NCBI GenBank assembly: GCA_010015745.1
Contig: ML978214.1
Coordinates: 62,001 to 126,000, forward strand
DNA: 64,000 bases
Source: Setomelanomma holmii
Taxonomy: Eukaryota; Ascomycota; Dothideomycetes; Pleosporales; Phaeosphaeriaceae
Direction: 5' to 3'
Below are positions 11,039-22,061 of this stretch, one piece after another. Each line of letters opens with the position of its first letter. Position 1 is the first letter of the stretch. The notes beneath the pieces are model-generated. The model worked only from the letters and a program-made list of their open reading frames with translations. It was not told the DNA's origin and did no database searches. Both the position numbers and the translations under genes were made by a program.

Positions 11039-13006
11039 TCACCTACCAAACGAAAACCAGCCCTTCTTTGCTGCCGGCCTTTCCGGTTGCTTCTGCTCGA
11101 CCGGTGCCTTTGGTGGCTCCGGCTCCTGCTTCGTTGGCGCTCGGCCAGGATACTCCACGTAGTTCCATGCAACGTCCAGAAAGAGCGGTTTGACTGGCAC
11201 TGGCTTTAGCTTTGGTGGCCAAGTCACCAGGTTTTTGAGGTCCACTGAACCAGATGCCGGGTACTCGTTCAGCCTCTCAACGACAGGCGCCGCATTTCTC
11301 AAACCAGCTTTCCAGGCAGTGTCTGAGTTCGCAGATAGCTGAGACAGTGCGACCACGCCTCGGTAGTGCGATGTCAGGTTTTCAAGATTCTGTTTGAGCT
11401 TCTCGGATTGCGCAGCCGACACCTCTAATTTGGTTGCCTTGGATGATGTCAATGTCGTTGCTTGCTGAACCGGTGCTGCCTGCGATGAGAGTGTAAACGC
11501 GCGATTGCACAAAGCTAGGGCTTGCTTTGGCGTCTCCAGAAAAGCGTACGCATGCGACAAGTTCAGGCATTTCAGTGCTTGGAAGTAGGCACGCTGGGCA
11601 TCGAGCTCGGAAACGAAGCCGGTATCACGCACAGCACCTCTGAGGTCCTTGATCGAGTCAATGCTCTGCAAGATGGCGTCGTACAGTGCGATGCGCTCTC
11701 GCAACCGGGCCAATTTCCGACCAGTGGGTTCCTCGCGCTCTGCCCACTCCTTGCCATCTTTGCGAGGGCGGCGTGGTGTCTGTGGTGGGTTTGGTGGGAA
11801 AGTGAGTCCGTCGTCGGCCCCAATAAGGACCCTGTTTCTCCCTATCCTCCAAGAAATGAGATCGTAGTTCACTGCGAGACTTGTGACACGCAGGTCTTGC
11901 ATCCGTGCGTCACCCTCGTCGACACCTTCCCTCTCCAACTCCTCAATGGCCCTTCGTGTTGCATCCACGGCGTCTTGGCTTGCAATCAGGATGTCGTCGT
12001 AAGCATTTGCACGGTCTTTGGCTGATGTGGAGGTTCCATTGGCTTGATCGAGCACAGCAGAAGCCGAATCGACAGAAGCTAGAGCTTGTCCAATAGCGGC
12101 ATCGACAATGTTTGCTGTCCGGCCTCGCCAGGAGATCTGGGTATCTGCAGGGTGTTAGAGAGTACATGCCTTGAGGCAAGGTGTGCTTACGGGTCGATGC
12201 AACATCTTCTTCCTCCAGTGCTGCGGAGTCGAGCTGCTTCACAGCACTGACAAGCTCCGAATCGTCCGTGGGAAAGTGTTTCCTTGCAATAGAAGGTACG
12301 CCCACAGTACGTGGGATTCGGCTTTGGTACGCAGCATACCGGATGCTAGGGTCGATGGTACTAGCCAAGACTTCCTTGAACAACTCCTGCTTCTTTGCCT
12401 TTAATAACGAAGCATAGATGACTCGGGCTGCAGAGAAGTTTGTCAGGCACGAACTCCACCTCTGCGGTGATGCATTGCTGGCCTTGATGCCCTCGGCCTG
12501 CTTCTCAAACTCTTCTGCGCCTGCTAACGAGAATGTGTATGCTTTCGCCTCAAGCACGTCGGTTGCGTTTGCGCCGCTGGTCGCTGTATCTGCGAGTAGT
12601 TCGACTATTTGCTTGGCGGTTTGAACAGCTTTATGTAGACGCGAGACGATATGCTGGCGGGTCGAGCCGGTGATGTTCTTGTCGGCGTTGTCTTCGGAGT
12701 GGGCGGCCTTCATGGCCATTGCCTGTGCCCATGCTCGCTCAGAGGTGAGGATGAGGAGGTGCAGGAATCTGTAGCTGTTAGGTACTCTTGGTATCACTAT
12801 ACTGCGCTGACCTACTCAACGTTCTTTCCCACATCCTCGGCGGTTACTGGGGCTTTTGCAGCATATTTCGCATTCTTTGGGGTTGCCCGCCCAAGCTTCT
12901 TCTGTACAATTCGAAGGCGGCGTGACACCTGGGCGCGGTAGGTGCTGTAGTCGCCCAGCAAGAAGGCCGACTCGCGGAAGCCCACGACGAATTTGGTGAT
13001 GTCCAT
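11039..13006 (-). CDS. SRP68: signal recognition particle subunit SRP68
   Basis: SRP68 binds 7S RNA and, with SRP72, forms the large S-domain heterodimer that supports targeting of nascent secretory proteins to the ER. Exons: 13006-12816, 12768-12191 and 12144-11039; introns of 47 and 46 nt begin GTAGGT and GTAAGC. The product is 624 aa. The N-terminal RNA-binding helices start at MDITKFVVGFRESAFLLGDY with the basic run QVSRRLRIVQKKLG. The middle holds LILTSERAWAQAMAMK and the TPR-like segment AYFQALKCLNLSHAYAFLE. The C-terminus carries the SRP72-contact motif KPVPVKPLFLDVAWNYVEYP and ends in KKGWFSFGR. The ATG at 13006 is chosen because the longer frame starts with GTG. Divergent from the PPR gene across 421 bp. 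Confidence 0.93.
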
Positions 13007-13427
13007 AGCGAATGGCGACGTGGTGCTGCGCACTGGACAGAGTGAATGTGAGGGGCACTACCGAGCGGGAAAGCTAGCGCCAAGTAGACCTGCATCAATC
13101 GTGTGATGTCGCGCTCCAAAGTTTTTGGACTTATCATAGACATTGTCGCCGCCATTGCCACGCGCACAACCCCCTTCCTGTGCCTTTTCTCTGTACCATA
13201 CTTCTATTTCTCCTTCTCCTAAGAAAGCCGCGTTATTCTTGGATCTCTGCAGGAATCCATTGCCCATCGTAGTCGCACATTTTCAGAGGCGGCATGCTTT
13301 CCTGTGAGCTCCGATCCACGATTCCTACACCCACGAGCTTGCATCGCTAACGACACCAGACCAAAGGCTCGTCCACGACTCCCGGTAATTAGCGGTAGCA
13401 TCATCCGCGTGCCTGGCAGCTCAGGTA
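13007..13427. other. divergent promoter, SRP68 / PPR gene
   Basis: A 421-bp interval between the two start codons. No gene seen; presumed to drive both genes. Confidence 0.5.
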
Positions 13428-16400
13428 ATGCTTGAGCGGGCTTCGACATGCTTCGAAACCGGCGGACGCCAGCTTCTTCGCGCCCCAAAACAATGTCTGC
13501 GCACTCGTCGAATGCTCCACTCGGCCTTCTGGCACCACGGTGCAAGCGATCTCAGCCTGCCGTTATGGTGGGCGGCGTCCACGATACTCGATGGCGGAAG
13601 TGGTGACGTTGAGGACCCGGCGGTGAATCGAATTCCGACCTCAGCTGCTCGACCACAAGAGGGTCCCTTGCTGGACTTTTTGTATCCCACAAAGACTCTT
13701 GCGCTACTCAAGCAACTATCGGTCAGGGCGAGTGACACCGTAGTTCCCAGGCGGCGGTCGCATCATGGGCCGTATATGCGACGGTATTCCACTGTACAGC
13801 AGCTTCTGACCAGAGGGCCCAGCGTGACTGCAGCAGCGACGCGGAAGACACAGGAGAGCCTGGACGCAGTCCTCAGGGACTCACCAGCTGCCAAAGCACT
13901 TCATGACTTTCTGCGCCGGAATGAGGCTCGCAAGCAAGATCAGGCCTGGCAGCTGTACACAGCTATTCCTGAGACAGTCCTTGCGCGACATGGAGCTTGG
14001 GAATTACGAGCCGATCTCCTCGAGTATCTCACAACAGACGACGATACTGCTGTACCAAATCGAGTACTTCAGCTCTTCGACGAGCTTACCCCGAATCGGC
14101 GTCGATCGTCGTCCTACCGAGCAGCAATAGTGGCGTATATTGCTTTGCGGATGGTCGGGCCCGCCGTGCACCTTCTCGAACACGTGCCTGCTGGTCAGGA
14201 CATTGACTTTCTCCATGTTGGAACCGATGTCGTGCTCCGACGGACCATACTGGATGAGCAATGGGAAATAAGTCTACGTGTATTCACGTTGTTTCTCGCA
14301 CAAACGCCTTCACTCAGCAGACCAACGCATGGGACGAAACCGACATCTATCTTGATACGCTGGGGCGATACCATACCGGAAATCTGGCAAGGAGTGCGAA
14401 CCTTGCACGATCTTCAAACCCACCTACGGTCATTTCTTGAACACGTTCAAGAATTCCAGCACGAGCTCAGATCGTCCGTGGAAAAGGAGAGAGCATTGAC
14501 ACTATTTATTACGAGCTTCGTGCCTCATATTTTGGACCAGGTCCTATACGAGCGCAGACAAGATGAACGGGCGGTTGCGAAATATGTACGGAAGCTGTTC
14601 AAGGAGCTGAAATCGCTCGGCATCTCTATGAATACGCTCTACGAACATGCGATACATCGCTTGATCAATGTGCCACAACATCGAGCCGTGGCCGCAGTGC
14701 AGAGACTCTGGCTCGATTTGTATGATGAACTTCGGAGACTGTGCATGGATTCGCAAGCTACAACCACGCAACTGAAGCCTTCGGTACATCTACTCCGGAA
14801 TATGGTGATCCACTACGGCGATCGTGGTGACGTTGCACGCGTACAAGACTTTCTCAAAGATTTGGAAACTTTCTTTATTGGTCATCCCATGAGTCCGCGC
14901 TTCCTCACATACCTCATGAACTTTTATGCGGACCGAGGAGATACAGCGCGTGTGCAGCGGTACTTTGAAGAGTTCAGGTCGCATTATCCCGACCACGTCA
15001 GCCTCAAAGTTCTCTCAGCCCTGCCACTCGCTCATGCCCGGCGTGCGGATGTAGAGGGCACCGTCGCACAGTTTCAGCGGATAGAGGATGAGTTCGACTT
15101 GGCTCCTGATGCTGCCTGCTGGAACATTCTTCTGATGGCGTACGTTCGCGCTGACGATCTCGACGGCGCTCTCGAATGCTTCAATACATGTTTACACAAA
15201 GACATTGCACCGGATAAATACACTTTTGGCACCCTTCTAGACCTGTGTGCGGCGAGGGGCGATGTAGAAGCTTTTGAAGCACTCTTTTCTAAAGGGAAAC
15301 AAATGGGCGTCCCTCTGACGCAGGACGTTCGCGCTCGTTCTGGTTACGTCCAGGCCTTTCTGAACGCCGGAGATGCAGAAGGTGCAGAAGCCATTGCTCA
15401 GGGCATGCTTAGGAGCTGGAAAGCTGGCAATCTCCAAGGACACGCCTTGACACATACGTGGAATCTGCTCATTCAGCACCATGCTCTACAAAGCGACATT
15501 GCGAGTGCCAGGCAACGCTATAAAGAGATGGTCGACAATAACATCCCCGTGGATTCTTGGACGTACGGCAGCTTAATGCGAGCTCTCGTGGAAGTCAAGC
15601 AATCGAATGCTGCCTACAAAATTCTGCGGAAGACGATGCCCCAAAACAACTTCCGGGTTCATGCTTTGCACTACGCCATTGTCATGACTGGCCTGCTCCG
15701 AGAAGGTGGTGACCAGGTCGCTCTGGCTGTTGACGCGCATGAGCAGATGGTCAAACAGGGCATCGCACAAACTCCATTCTCCCAAGAGGCGTCAATCCGC
15801 ACCTTGGCGGCTGCGAAGAGCCAAAAGACAGCCAAGCGTGGGAAACGAAATGCTAGCCTCCAGCTCGAGGTAGTGGAGGATGCCGTGGAGGGTATGGTGA
15901 CTGCAGCGGTACAGGGACAGGTTGATCACCAACAACCTAGACATGGTAGACTGCTCGATTCACGCAGCTTTGGAACTACACCTCAGAATTACTACGGGCT
16001 TCTCGTCTCCCTCTACGCTGGTCAAGGAGCCTATAAGACTTGTCAGAGGCTGCTCAAGAAGGCGGAGAAGATGGCTCCAAATGTCGACAATTATACGGTG
16101 CCACTGACCCTAATCACCGGGGCCATGGAAGCCCATCTTGCAGCCAAGGAGCATGCCGAACTAGCCCGGTGCTGGGACCTTGCCCGCGAGTCAGCCTTTA
16201 AGCTCTCAAAAACCTTTCATCAAGCCGCGAATCCAGAGCTTCCAGCCCCAGAGTCAAATTCCCTTATCGACCCCGCGGTACGCGAATGCTATGAGGAATC
16301 CCGTATCTCCGCCAATCGACGCAATGTCCTGGTCAAACCTGCCCGAATTTACATGCGTAGCCTGCTTGATTCAACTAATCCAGATCCGAACGCCTTGCAA

Positions 16401-16856
16401 GCAGCGCAACGTACCATGCGCGAGCTACTGGTCCACGGGTACACGTGCGACGCTGTCACCTGGAACGAGTTTGTCACTGAACTCGCTCAGCGTGGCCATA
16501 TCGTCGACGCCTTCTCGACATGCGAAGAGTACCTTATGCCTGGCTTCCCAGGCTGGCGCAACCTGCACCCGAACTACCTTCGCAAGGATCGCCAGGGATA
16601 TCAGTGGATGGAGCTGCGGCATTACGAGATCAAGAAGACCAGTCTGATGCCGCGTTACAAGACGCTCGTCATTCTTGCAGTGGAAATGAGGAAGATTAGG
16701 AACGATGAGGTGAATGGCATCGGGTACGATACTAATGCTGGAGCCTGGCGGAGGGAGATGCTTGAGGGTATTGCGCCGATGACGCGTCGTGCGATTGAGG
16801 CGATGCCTAGGACGAATGACCGGCTGCAGACAAAGCATATTCACAATGTGGCGTAG
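13428..16856 (+). CDS. large mitochondrial PPR protein, CYA5-like
   Basis: Single exon, 1142 aa. The N-terminus is basic and lacks acidic clusters (RRMLHSAFWHHGASDL), which fits mitochondrial import. From about residue 440 to 760 there are degenerate pentatricopeptide units, for example PRFLTYLMNFYADRGDTARV, ACWNILLMAYVRADDLDGAL and TYGSLMRALVEVKQSNAAYK, with another near QNYYGLLVSLYAGQGAYKTC and one near VTWNEFVTELAQRGHIVDAF. The size and layout resemble Neurospora CYA-5, which is needed for COX1 mRNA expression, so a role in mitochondrial mRNA stability or translation is inferred. PPR identity is firm; the CYA5 assignment is moderate. Confidence 0.83.
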   Translation: MLERASTCFETGGRQLLRAPKQCLRTRRMLHSAFWHHGASDLSLPLWWAASTILDGGSGDVEDPAVNRIPTSAARPQEGPLLDFLYPTKTLALLKQLSVRASDTVVPRRRSHHGPYMRRYSTVQQLLTRGPSVTAAATRKTQESLDAVLRDSPAAKALHDFLRRNEARKQDQAWQLYTAIPETVLARHGAWELRADLLEYLTTDDDTAVPNRVLQLFDELTPNRRRSSSYRAAIVAYIALRMVGPAVHLLEHVPAGQDIDFLHVGTDVVLRRTILDEQWEISLRVFTLFLAQTPSLSRPTHGTKPTSILIRWGDTIPEIWQGVRTLHDLQTHLRSFLEHVQEFQHELRSSVEKERALTLFITSFVPHILDQVLYERRQDERAVAKYVRKLFKELKSLGISMNTLYEHAIHRLINVPQHRAVAAVQRLWLDLYDELRRLCMDSQATTTQLKPSVHLLRNMVIHYGDRGDVARVQDFLKDLETFFIGHPMSPRFLTYLMNFYADRGDTARVQRYFEEFRSHYPDHVSLKVLSALPLAHARRADVEGTVAQFQRIEDEFDLAPDAACWNILLMAYVRADDLDGALECFNTCLHKDIAPDKYTFGTLLDLCAARGDVEAFEALFSKGKQMGVPLTQDVRARSGYVQAFLNAGDAEGAEAIAQGMLRSWKAGNLQGHALTHTWNLLIQHHALQSDIASARQRYKEMVDNNIPVDSWTYGSLMRALVEVKQSNAAYKILRKTMPQNNFRVHALHYAIVMTGLLREGGDQVALAVDAHEQMVKQGIAQTPFSQEASIRTLAAAKSQKTAKRGKRNASLQLEVVEDAVEGMVTAAVQGQVDHQQPRHGRLLDSRSFGTTPQNYYGLLVSLYAGQGAYKTCQRLLKKAEKMAPNVDNYTVPLTLITGAMEAHLAAKEHAELARCWDLARESAFKLSKTFHQAANPELPAPESNSLIDPAVRECYEESRISANRRNVLVKPARIYMRSLLDSTNPDPNALQAAQRTMRELLVHGYTCDAVTWNEFVTELAQRGHIVDAFSTCEEYLMPGFPGWRNLHPNYLRKDRQGYQWMELRHYEIKKTSLMPRYKTLVILAVEMRKIRNDEVNGIGYDTNAGAWRREMLEGIAPMTRRAIEAMPRTNDRLQTKHIHNVA

Positions 16857-17776
16857 GTTCACGAGGGCTTTGTCTCAAACAGTTGGTCAACCGCTGAAAT
16901 GGAAAGACCTGTTGGACGAAACTGACTTGTGTATATATGGCCCGGCTACTGTATATATCACCACGCATAGCATTGTACATACCATAGGCGAGGACGTTGA
17001 CAATGCGTCTCCACACAACTTCTGGCCCATGTTTCGAAATGATTACAGAAGGGGGAGGAGAGCCTACCTCCCATCCCATCATGCGTATACTCTGAGATTG
17101 AAGTATCAACGTCCAGGAGTAGTTTCGTACTTTGGCTCGATGCTGCAGTCATGGGTGCTCGTCACTGGCGTGCAGGTGGGATTTGCAAGGCCATCGCATT
17201 CGGTGCAGGTGTATCCTCTCAGCCTTCCCCAATATCGAAGCAAGAGCGGCATATGCACTTCTGATGGACACACTATACGACCAAGCCGACTCATGCGCAC
17301 AGGATACCCAAAACAGCAATATGAGTTCAGGCGGTCGGCGCGCATCAGGCCTCCAGGCCCACGCACGGTGGCTTACTTCGCCTTGCCCCACCCTCGTACG
17401 ATCCAACCAATCACATTTCCTGTTTCAGACTCATCCAACACGGCGTTCGCACGCTCGTACAAGTTGACGCGACGATCACCGGGCGTGCGAAAGGGCTTTG
17501 CGAAACGCACGTCTGAGCCTCTGCATCCCCGCATATTGAGCGCGATGTGATTGGCTTGCTCGCAGCATGCGATGGGTTCGTTCGCATCGTATGCGCGAGG
17601 GTCGGGATTGTACGTAGAGACGCGGGTGTATATGTATGTGAGATATCTGACTCGGTTTAGAGGTATCGCACATAAGTCATTATTGCCTTTATCGCATAAG
17701 AATCATTCTTGACAAGCATCTACATCTCAATCAATCCATTCAATCGTACACCATTACACTACACCAGCAAGCCAAA
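16857..17776. other. region without a confident gene
   Basis: An ORF runs from inside the PPR gene to 17550 in another frame, and a shorter plus-strand ORF lies at 17132-17467. Neither shows a domain, and neither has an independent well-placed start. Probably the PPR 3' UTR plus the promoter of the next small gene. Confidence 0.4.
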
Positions 17777-18085
17777 ATGTCCGGTGTCCTGACCATGCAA
17801 ATCGTCCACGCGCTCTTTCCGTCATTGCGCTCTCCTTCTCCAGACGCTTCCCGTCCAACAACACCAACATCACCCTCACACAGCCGCTCCAACTCCAACT
17901 CCTCAGACCTCATTCCGCGCATCCACATCGAGCCCGCAGAGAATCTGGAGCTTCGACCTTTACTTGGTGCTCTGAGTCGTCAACCTGCTGTCAGACACCG
18001 CCGCTCGAGCTCGGCGTGTAGTACGCCGACGAAGAGGAGGAGTCTGGATGCGGTGATCGGACTGGGGGTTGTGGGCAAGATATGA
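17777..18085 (+). CDS. small Ser/Pro-rich hypothetical protein
   Basis: 102 aa from an ATG in a good context (CCAAAATGTCC). Residues 17-40 are rich in Ser, Pro, Thr and Asn. A compact segment follows (LIPRIHIEPAENLELRPLLG), then a basic patch (RHRRSSSACSTPTKRRS) that looks like a phosphorylation or nuclear-targeting region. No family recognised. Codon use looks coding, but no independent proof exists. Confidence 0.5.
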   Translation: MSGVLTMQIVHALFPSLRSPSPDASRPTTPTSPSHSRSNSNSSDLIPRIHIEPAENLELRPLLGALSRQPAVRHRRSSSACSTPTKRRSLDAVIGLGVVGKI

Positions 18086-18531
18086 TGATGAGAACATGTG
18101 CTATTGAGGCACTACTTCAAGATATCGCCATCGCGTATAATGTCCAGGGTGCAGAAAAAACACTCGTTCTTCGCGACGGCTCGTTCGACGAAGACTCCTG
18201 AGTGACTCCGGGACACTGTCGACCTCGGAAAGGTCGAATGATGCATCAGGCCAGGGGTGTGGGAGGTATTAAACGTTGCGTTAGTTAAAGGATATGGGCG
18301 AGTGAGGATTTGAGATGAAAGCAGGGCAAGAGGAATTTCCAAGGACGGAGTATAAGTAAGGTGACCAGAAGTGAAGAAAGACGTGGAGCATGCAATTCAC
18401 ACAATGAACGTGCTTCGTGTGCGTTATTATCATTACCAATATATACCCATTAGGACGTCGTTACATATCATCAGTCTCCGATCGTTGAACTAATACTCCA
18501 AATCTCCATCCATGCCCCCTCTCCTCACCTC
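18086..18531. other. convergent 3' interval
   Basis: Lies between two convergent genes. A minus-strand ORF at 18112-18342 has no recognisable feature. Nothing else seen. Confidence 0.4.
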
Positions 18532-19182
18532 CTAGATCTTCTTATCGCTATAAACAGTATAGCTCACCGTATCAATCAACGCCGCAGTCGTCGCATCATT
18601 GCTCACAAAGAAATTGACGCGCTTCAAGTCCTTGAACTTGCTGCTCACACTCGCCTTGACCATCTGCGCATTCGTCTGCAAGACCCCAACGCTGAACGAA
18701 AAGCTCTGCTCCGTGACAAGCTTCGTCGCCTGGTCATCTTCGTAGCCCTTGATACTAACCGTGCAGCTCTGCGGCACGCCCAGTACACTCGCCTGCGTAC
18801 CGAGCGCGCACCCAAAGTAAAAGCTGTGCAGGTCGAAGTGGTCGATTGTGCTGTCGGCGTAGTTGGTCGTCATGCTTGGTTGGCCTTGTTGAACAGTGGC
18901 AAGGTCGAGCTTGGAGTAAGCAGCGCAGTTAGGGGGCGAGTTTGGCTCGACAAATGCGACGTTCTGGACGCCACCGGTCTGCACAAGGGACATGCCTTGC
19001 CAAAAGACGTCGAGATAGATGTTGATGGGGGACGCGGCGACAAGGGGAAGGCCCTCGGCATTTTCGAAGCGTGCGAGTTGGTCGAGGGGGTACCAGGATT
19101 TGGCCGGTGTCGTGCTCTTTTGTGGGAGAGCTGAGGCGATGGCCAAGAAGGCTGTGCTCGCGGCGAGGAGTTGAGAGAACAT
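18532..19182 (-). CDS. secreted protein of unknown function
   Basis: 216 aa in one exon, starting with a classical signal peptide (MFSQLLAASTAFLAIASALP). The mature part is predicted to be mostly beta-strand. It contains three cysteines, in PPNCAAYSK, FYFGCALG and PQSCTVSIKG, in a pattern I associate with small fungal secreted proteins carrying FDLHSFYFGC-like motifs. There is no catalytic motif and no GPI signal or transmembrane segment after the signal peptide. It could be a cell-surface protein or a plant- or host-interaction protein; the sequence does not decide. Confidence 0.75.
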   Translation of the reverse strand: MFSQLLAASTAFLAIASALPQKSTTPAKSWYPLDQLARFENAEGLPLVAASPINIYLDVFWQGMSLVQTGGVQNVAFVEPNSPPNCAAYSKLDLATVQQGQPSMTTNYADSTIDHFDLHSFYFGCALGTQASVLGVPQSCTVSIKGYEDDQATKLVTEQSFSFSVGVLQTNAQMVKASVSSKFKDLKRVNFFVSNDATTAALIDTVSYTVYSDKKI

Positions 19183-21371
19183 GGTGGCTGTTGGTAGAAT
19201 GGTGGTGGAGAAGGGAGAGTGAGAATGTGAAAGTTGCTGTAGTGAAAGGAGATGGTGTTTGTGCTTGTTGGTGATATTGCAACCCCGTGCTACATCTTTA
19301 TATGCTCATCCTCCAATCCTTCGACATCCCCTTTGTCCGCCGCGTCATCATCATCATCTCCACATGTCTTTCAAAATCGTCATGGCTGTGGGGCACGGTG
19401 TGCTGTAGTGTCTTGCCAACAAACTCTGATTGAGAAGTCGAATAAGCCTCACTGTGCCTAGTCCAATGTTGATGCGACAGATCAATGTTTTGAAGGTATC
19501 TGTGTTACACAGCCGGATGCTACTTGAAAGGAAGTTCTTGCACCTGTGCCTGGAGATCGGCCAATCATAGAGTTAGTCTGGCTTAGACATTGACTCTAAG
19601 AGCACCCGTTTGGGATGATCGGCATGGGGCTGTATCCTCTGAACGTGTTTAGGTATCACACGTCGGGTGTGACTGCAGTTTCGATCTTCGTTGGACATTC
19701 TGCAACGCAATTGAACAGGTTGATGATGTCGATCTGCATCTGTAGCTGTGGATCATCACGATTGCAAGCCAATGACTTCGCGAATGTAGGCTTCCCGCTT
19801 AGTACGATTGTGCTTGCTATGGGATTCTCCGATCTTTCCGCGAAGCACGCTCTATGCCTATGCACTGTTCCGTGCGGTGCTCGAGGTTGCTTCTTTCTTC
19901 TGCACCGCTAACCTTGGCCTTTGTCCTAGCCGATGTGTTTGTCGCGCTCTAGATGGGACATTGAGTAAGTGTCTTCAAGGCTGCGAGTAGCTCTCAGCAC
20001 ATCTGAACTCTTATCGCTCTCATTTCCTGCGTTGCTCGACATCTATGCTGTACACATGTCTGTACGACATCGCAATGCAAGATCCGGCAATCTCATTAGC
20101 GTGTCGATCATCTGTCCCGCACCCGTGTGCTTGTGCGTTGTGGTGAATCACTCTCTCCACGTGCTGCGCCGCGGACTCAGCAATGTCTTGGAATACCTCG
20201 CCGACGTGATTGTGAGACCTTCGAGTTAGCCGATCGATCCTAAGCTGCGGATGCCGCAAGTGTAGATCGACATGAACAGGGTATTTCGGATGTTGGGGCC
20301 GGTCACTTGCTGCCGACATCAATTGTCTCCGTACGTAGCGCAGGCCTACCACAACTTCTGTGGGTTTTTAGATGTCTAAAATAAAGAAGCTCGGAAATTC
20401 GAATCCGAATTTCGAACATCGAAAAATACCGCTGGCTCGGGGTTCGTCCAGAGTTAGCGTTTCATGGTAATCGTTGTTGTGGACGGTCACAGCTCAAAAG
20501 CATACACTCTCTTCAAAGATTCGACAGCATAGGCGATATAGTGCCTAGGAGCTCTTCAGAGCTTTCAAAAGTTCCGCAAAATACTTTGAAGATGGGTGAG
20601 ATCATCCGATAATAATGTTCCGCCGGTGCGAGTAGCGATTGCGATGTAGCGGCATGCGTGATACTCCAATCGCACCATATTGTCAAGCTTTCGTCAAGCT
20701 CAATTAGGACCAGTAGTAAACGATTGTACCGACAGCTTTCGGAAGTAGTTAGTCTTCGTCATCGTGTTTGACCTAAATTTGCGTTTATCGATGTTTAAGT
20801 GTGACCTGCTGATTGCTTAGTCTTTACCACGGGCTGCTTTCTAAAGAGCGGCGACAGGCTTTGGTCTTAAGACATGCGACTTTCTGATACAAAAGAAACT
20901 ATCACTCAATCTCGTACCCAATGTACGAAAGATTTTGAGGTCATTCCATCAATGGTCGTTACCTGAGGTCGAGTTGCAAAAGTATACGGACAGGCCGCAG
21001 TCTGGAAAATGAGCCACAGAAAGTCGAATCTGAGAACAGCAGAAGAGAGTGCAACCAGAACTGTAGCTCTAAGGTATCAGTGACGTAACATTTGACCAAA
21101 TTGCGGTGACAGAAGGTGGTGTAGGGTTGAGTGAGTAAGTTAATATTGGAAGAATGGAGGGGTGAACCACTAAGCCGAATCGATGACTCCGTTTGTCCCA
21201 CATCCCACTCTGCATAAACCACATACCCCGCACCGGCTTTGTCACACCCCTTTCGTGCCCCCGCTTCGATCTTTGATGTTCTGGGTTGATGTGTGATGCT
21301 ATCCTAACGCTTAGGATTTTGTTTTGCTATATAATCAAGTTGATTTTCAAAATTTGTCCAAATCATCGTCC
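19183..21371. other. 2.2-kb gene-poor region
   Basis: The first part is the promoter of the secreted-protein gene. Beyond about 19500 only short ORFs without features occur on either strand. AT content rises near 20340-20960. No repeat unit, transposase remnant or second tRNA was recognised. Confidence 0.45.
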
Positions 21372-21519
21372 GACACGATGGCCGAGTGGTCTAAGGCGGT
21401 AGATTTAAGCAATGCTTAGATCTCTACTACGCTTCGCGTGCGTGGGTTCGAGTAAGGCACCATCCATTTGTATTCATCTTAACTTTATGCTAATTGTCTG
21501 GTAGACCCCACTCGTGTCA
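21372..21519 (+). tRNA. trnL-UAA: tRNA-Leu (anticodon UAA) with two introns
   Basis: The acceptor stem GACACGA (21372-21378) pairs fully with TCGTGTC (21512-21518); the discriminator base is A. The D-arm is GCC...GGC. The anticodon stem is GTAGA / TCTAC, with loop TTTAAG followed by C, so the anticodon is TAA at 21406-21408. A 12-nt intron (21410-21421) lies after position 37, the canonical place for tRNA endonuclease. The long variable arm ACGC-TTC-GCGT fits leucine. The T-stem GTGGG (21442-21446) and loop start TTCGA are followed by a 53-nt insert, 21452-21504, that begins GTAAGG and ends TAG. Removing it gives T-loop TTCGAAC and stem CCCAC. Everything else is canonical, and T5 follows 17 nt downstream. 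The second intron is unusual (see findings). Confidence 0.88.
21452..21504 (+). other. GT-AG intron-like insert in the tRNA T-loop
   Basis: A 53-nt segment with donor GTAAGG, a branch-like GCTAAT, and acceptor TAG 12 nt after the branch A. The boundary can slide by up to 2 nt and still leave a plausible T-loop, but only one placement gives GT-AG. Length and signals match the protein-gene introns in this window. Confidence 0.75.
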
Positions 21520-21535
21520 GTATTAAAGATTGATC

Positions 21536-21540
21536 TTTTT
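21536..21540 (+). terminator. Pol III terminator of tRNA-Leu
   Basis: A run of five T residues 17 nt after the discriminator base, the usual RNA polymerase III stop signal. It supports the gene being transcribed as one unit across the T-loop insert. Confidence 0.7.
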
Positions 21541-22061
21541 GCGTGTTGAGGCTTTCCTCAACATCATTCGATGCCATCAAAGACTATGTGTCCACTGTTG
21601 TTTTTGCTGAGTCTCACGGCGTAGGTGCGTGCCGGGTGCTCATCATGCCGACTGCATGGGGGAAACAGTAGCGTGGAGGTATACACGTACTCTGCTCTTG
21701 GTGAACATGACTTGATACAGCATTGAAGAACGCTCAGTGCTCCATTGATTCCATCATCAGCTTCTCAACATGCGCGAAAGTCTCCAGGATGTGTTCTTCT
21801 GTCAGAGAGATATGCACGATAAAGAGGGAATGTCCTTGGTCTGGTCCGAAGTCGTAAAGAAGAGCAGAGTATGCATTCTAGCACTACGCTTTTTGTATAT
21901 ATGCACCTTAGTGCACTGGTTGAAGCAATAGCGCCAGCTCATGCTATTACGCCGGAAAGACAAACACAAATCATACACATCTTCTACCGTCAAACAGACC
22001 ACCAGCGCACTCTTCAACCTATCCCTCACTAGGAAAGTTCCCTCAACCATATGCTCCGAGC
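21541..22061. other. tRNA 3' flank and eIF5B 3' UTR
   Basis: No gene seen. A minus-strand ORF at 21802-22065 overlaps the eIF5B stop region and has no features. Confidence 0.45.

Noticed and set aside
16789..17550. 253-aa ORF overlapping the PPR stop
   Set aside because: Starts inside the PPR gene in another frame; no domain and no own promoter space.
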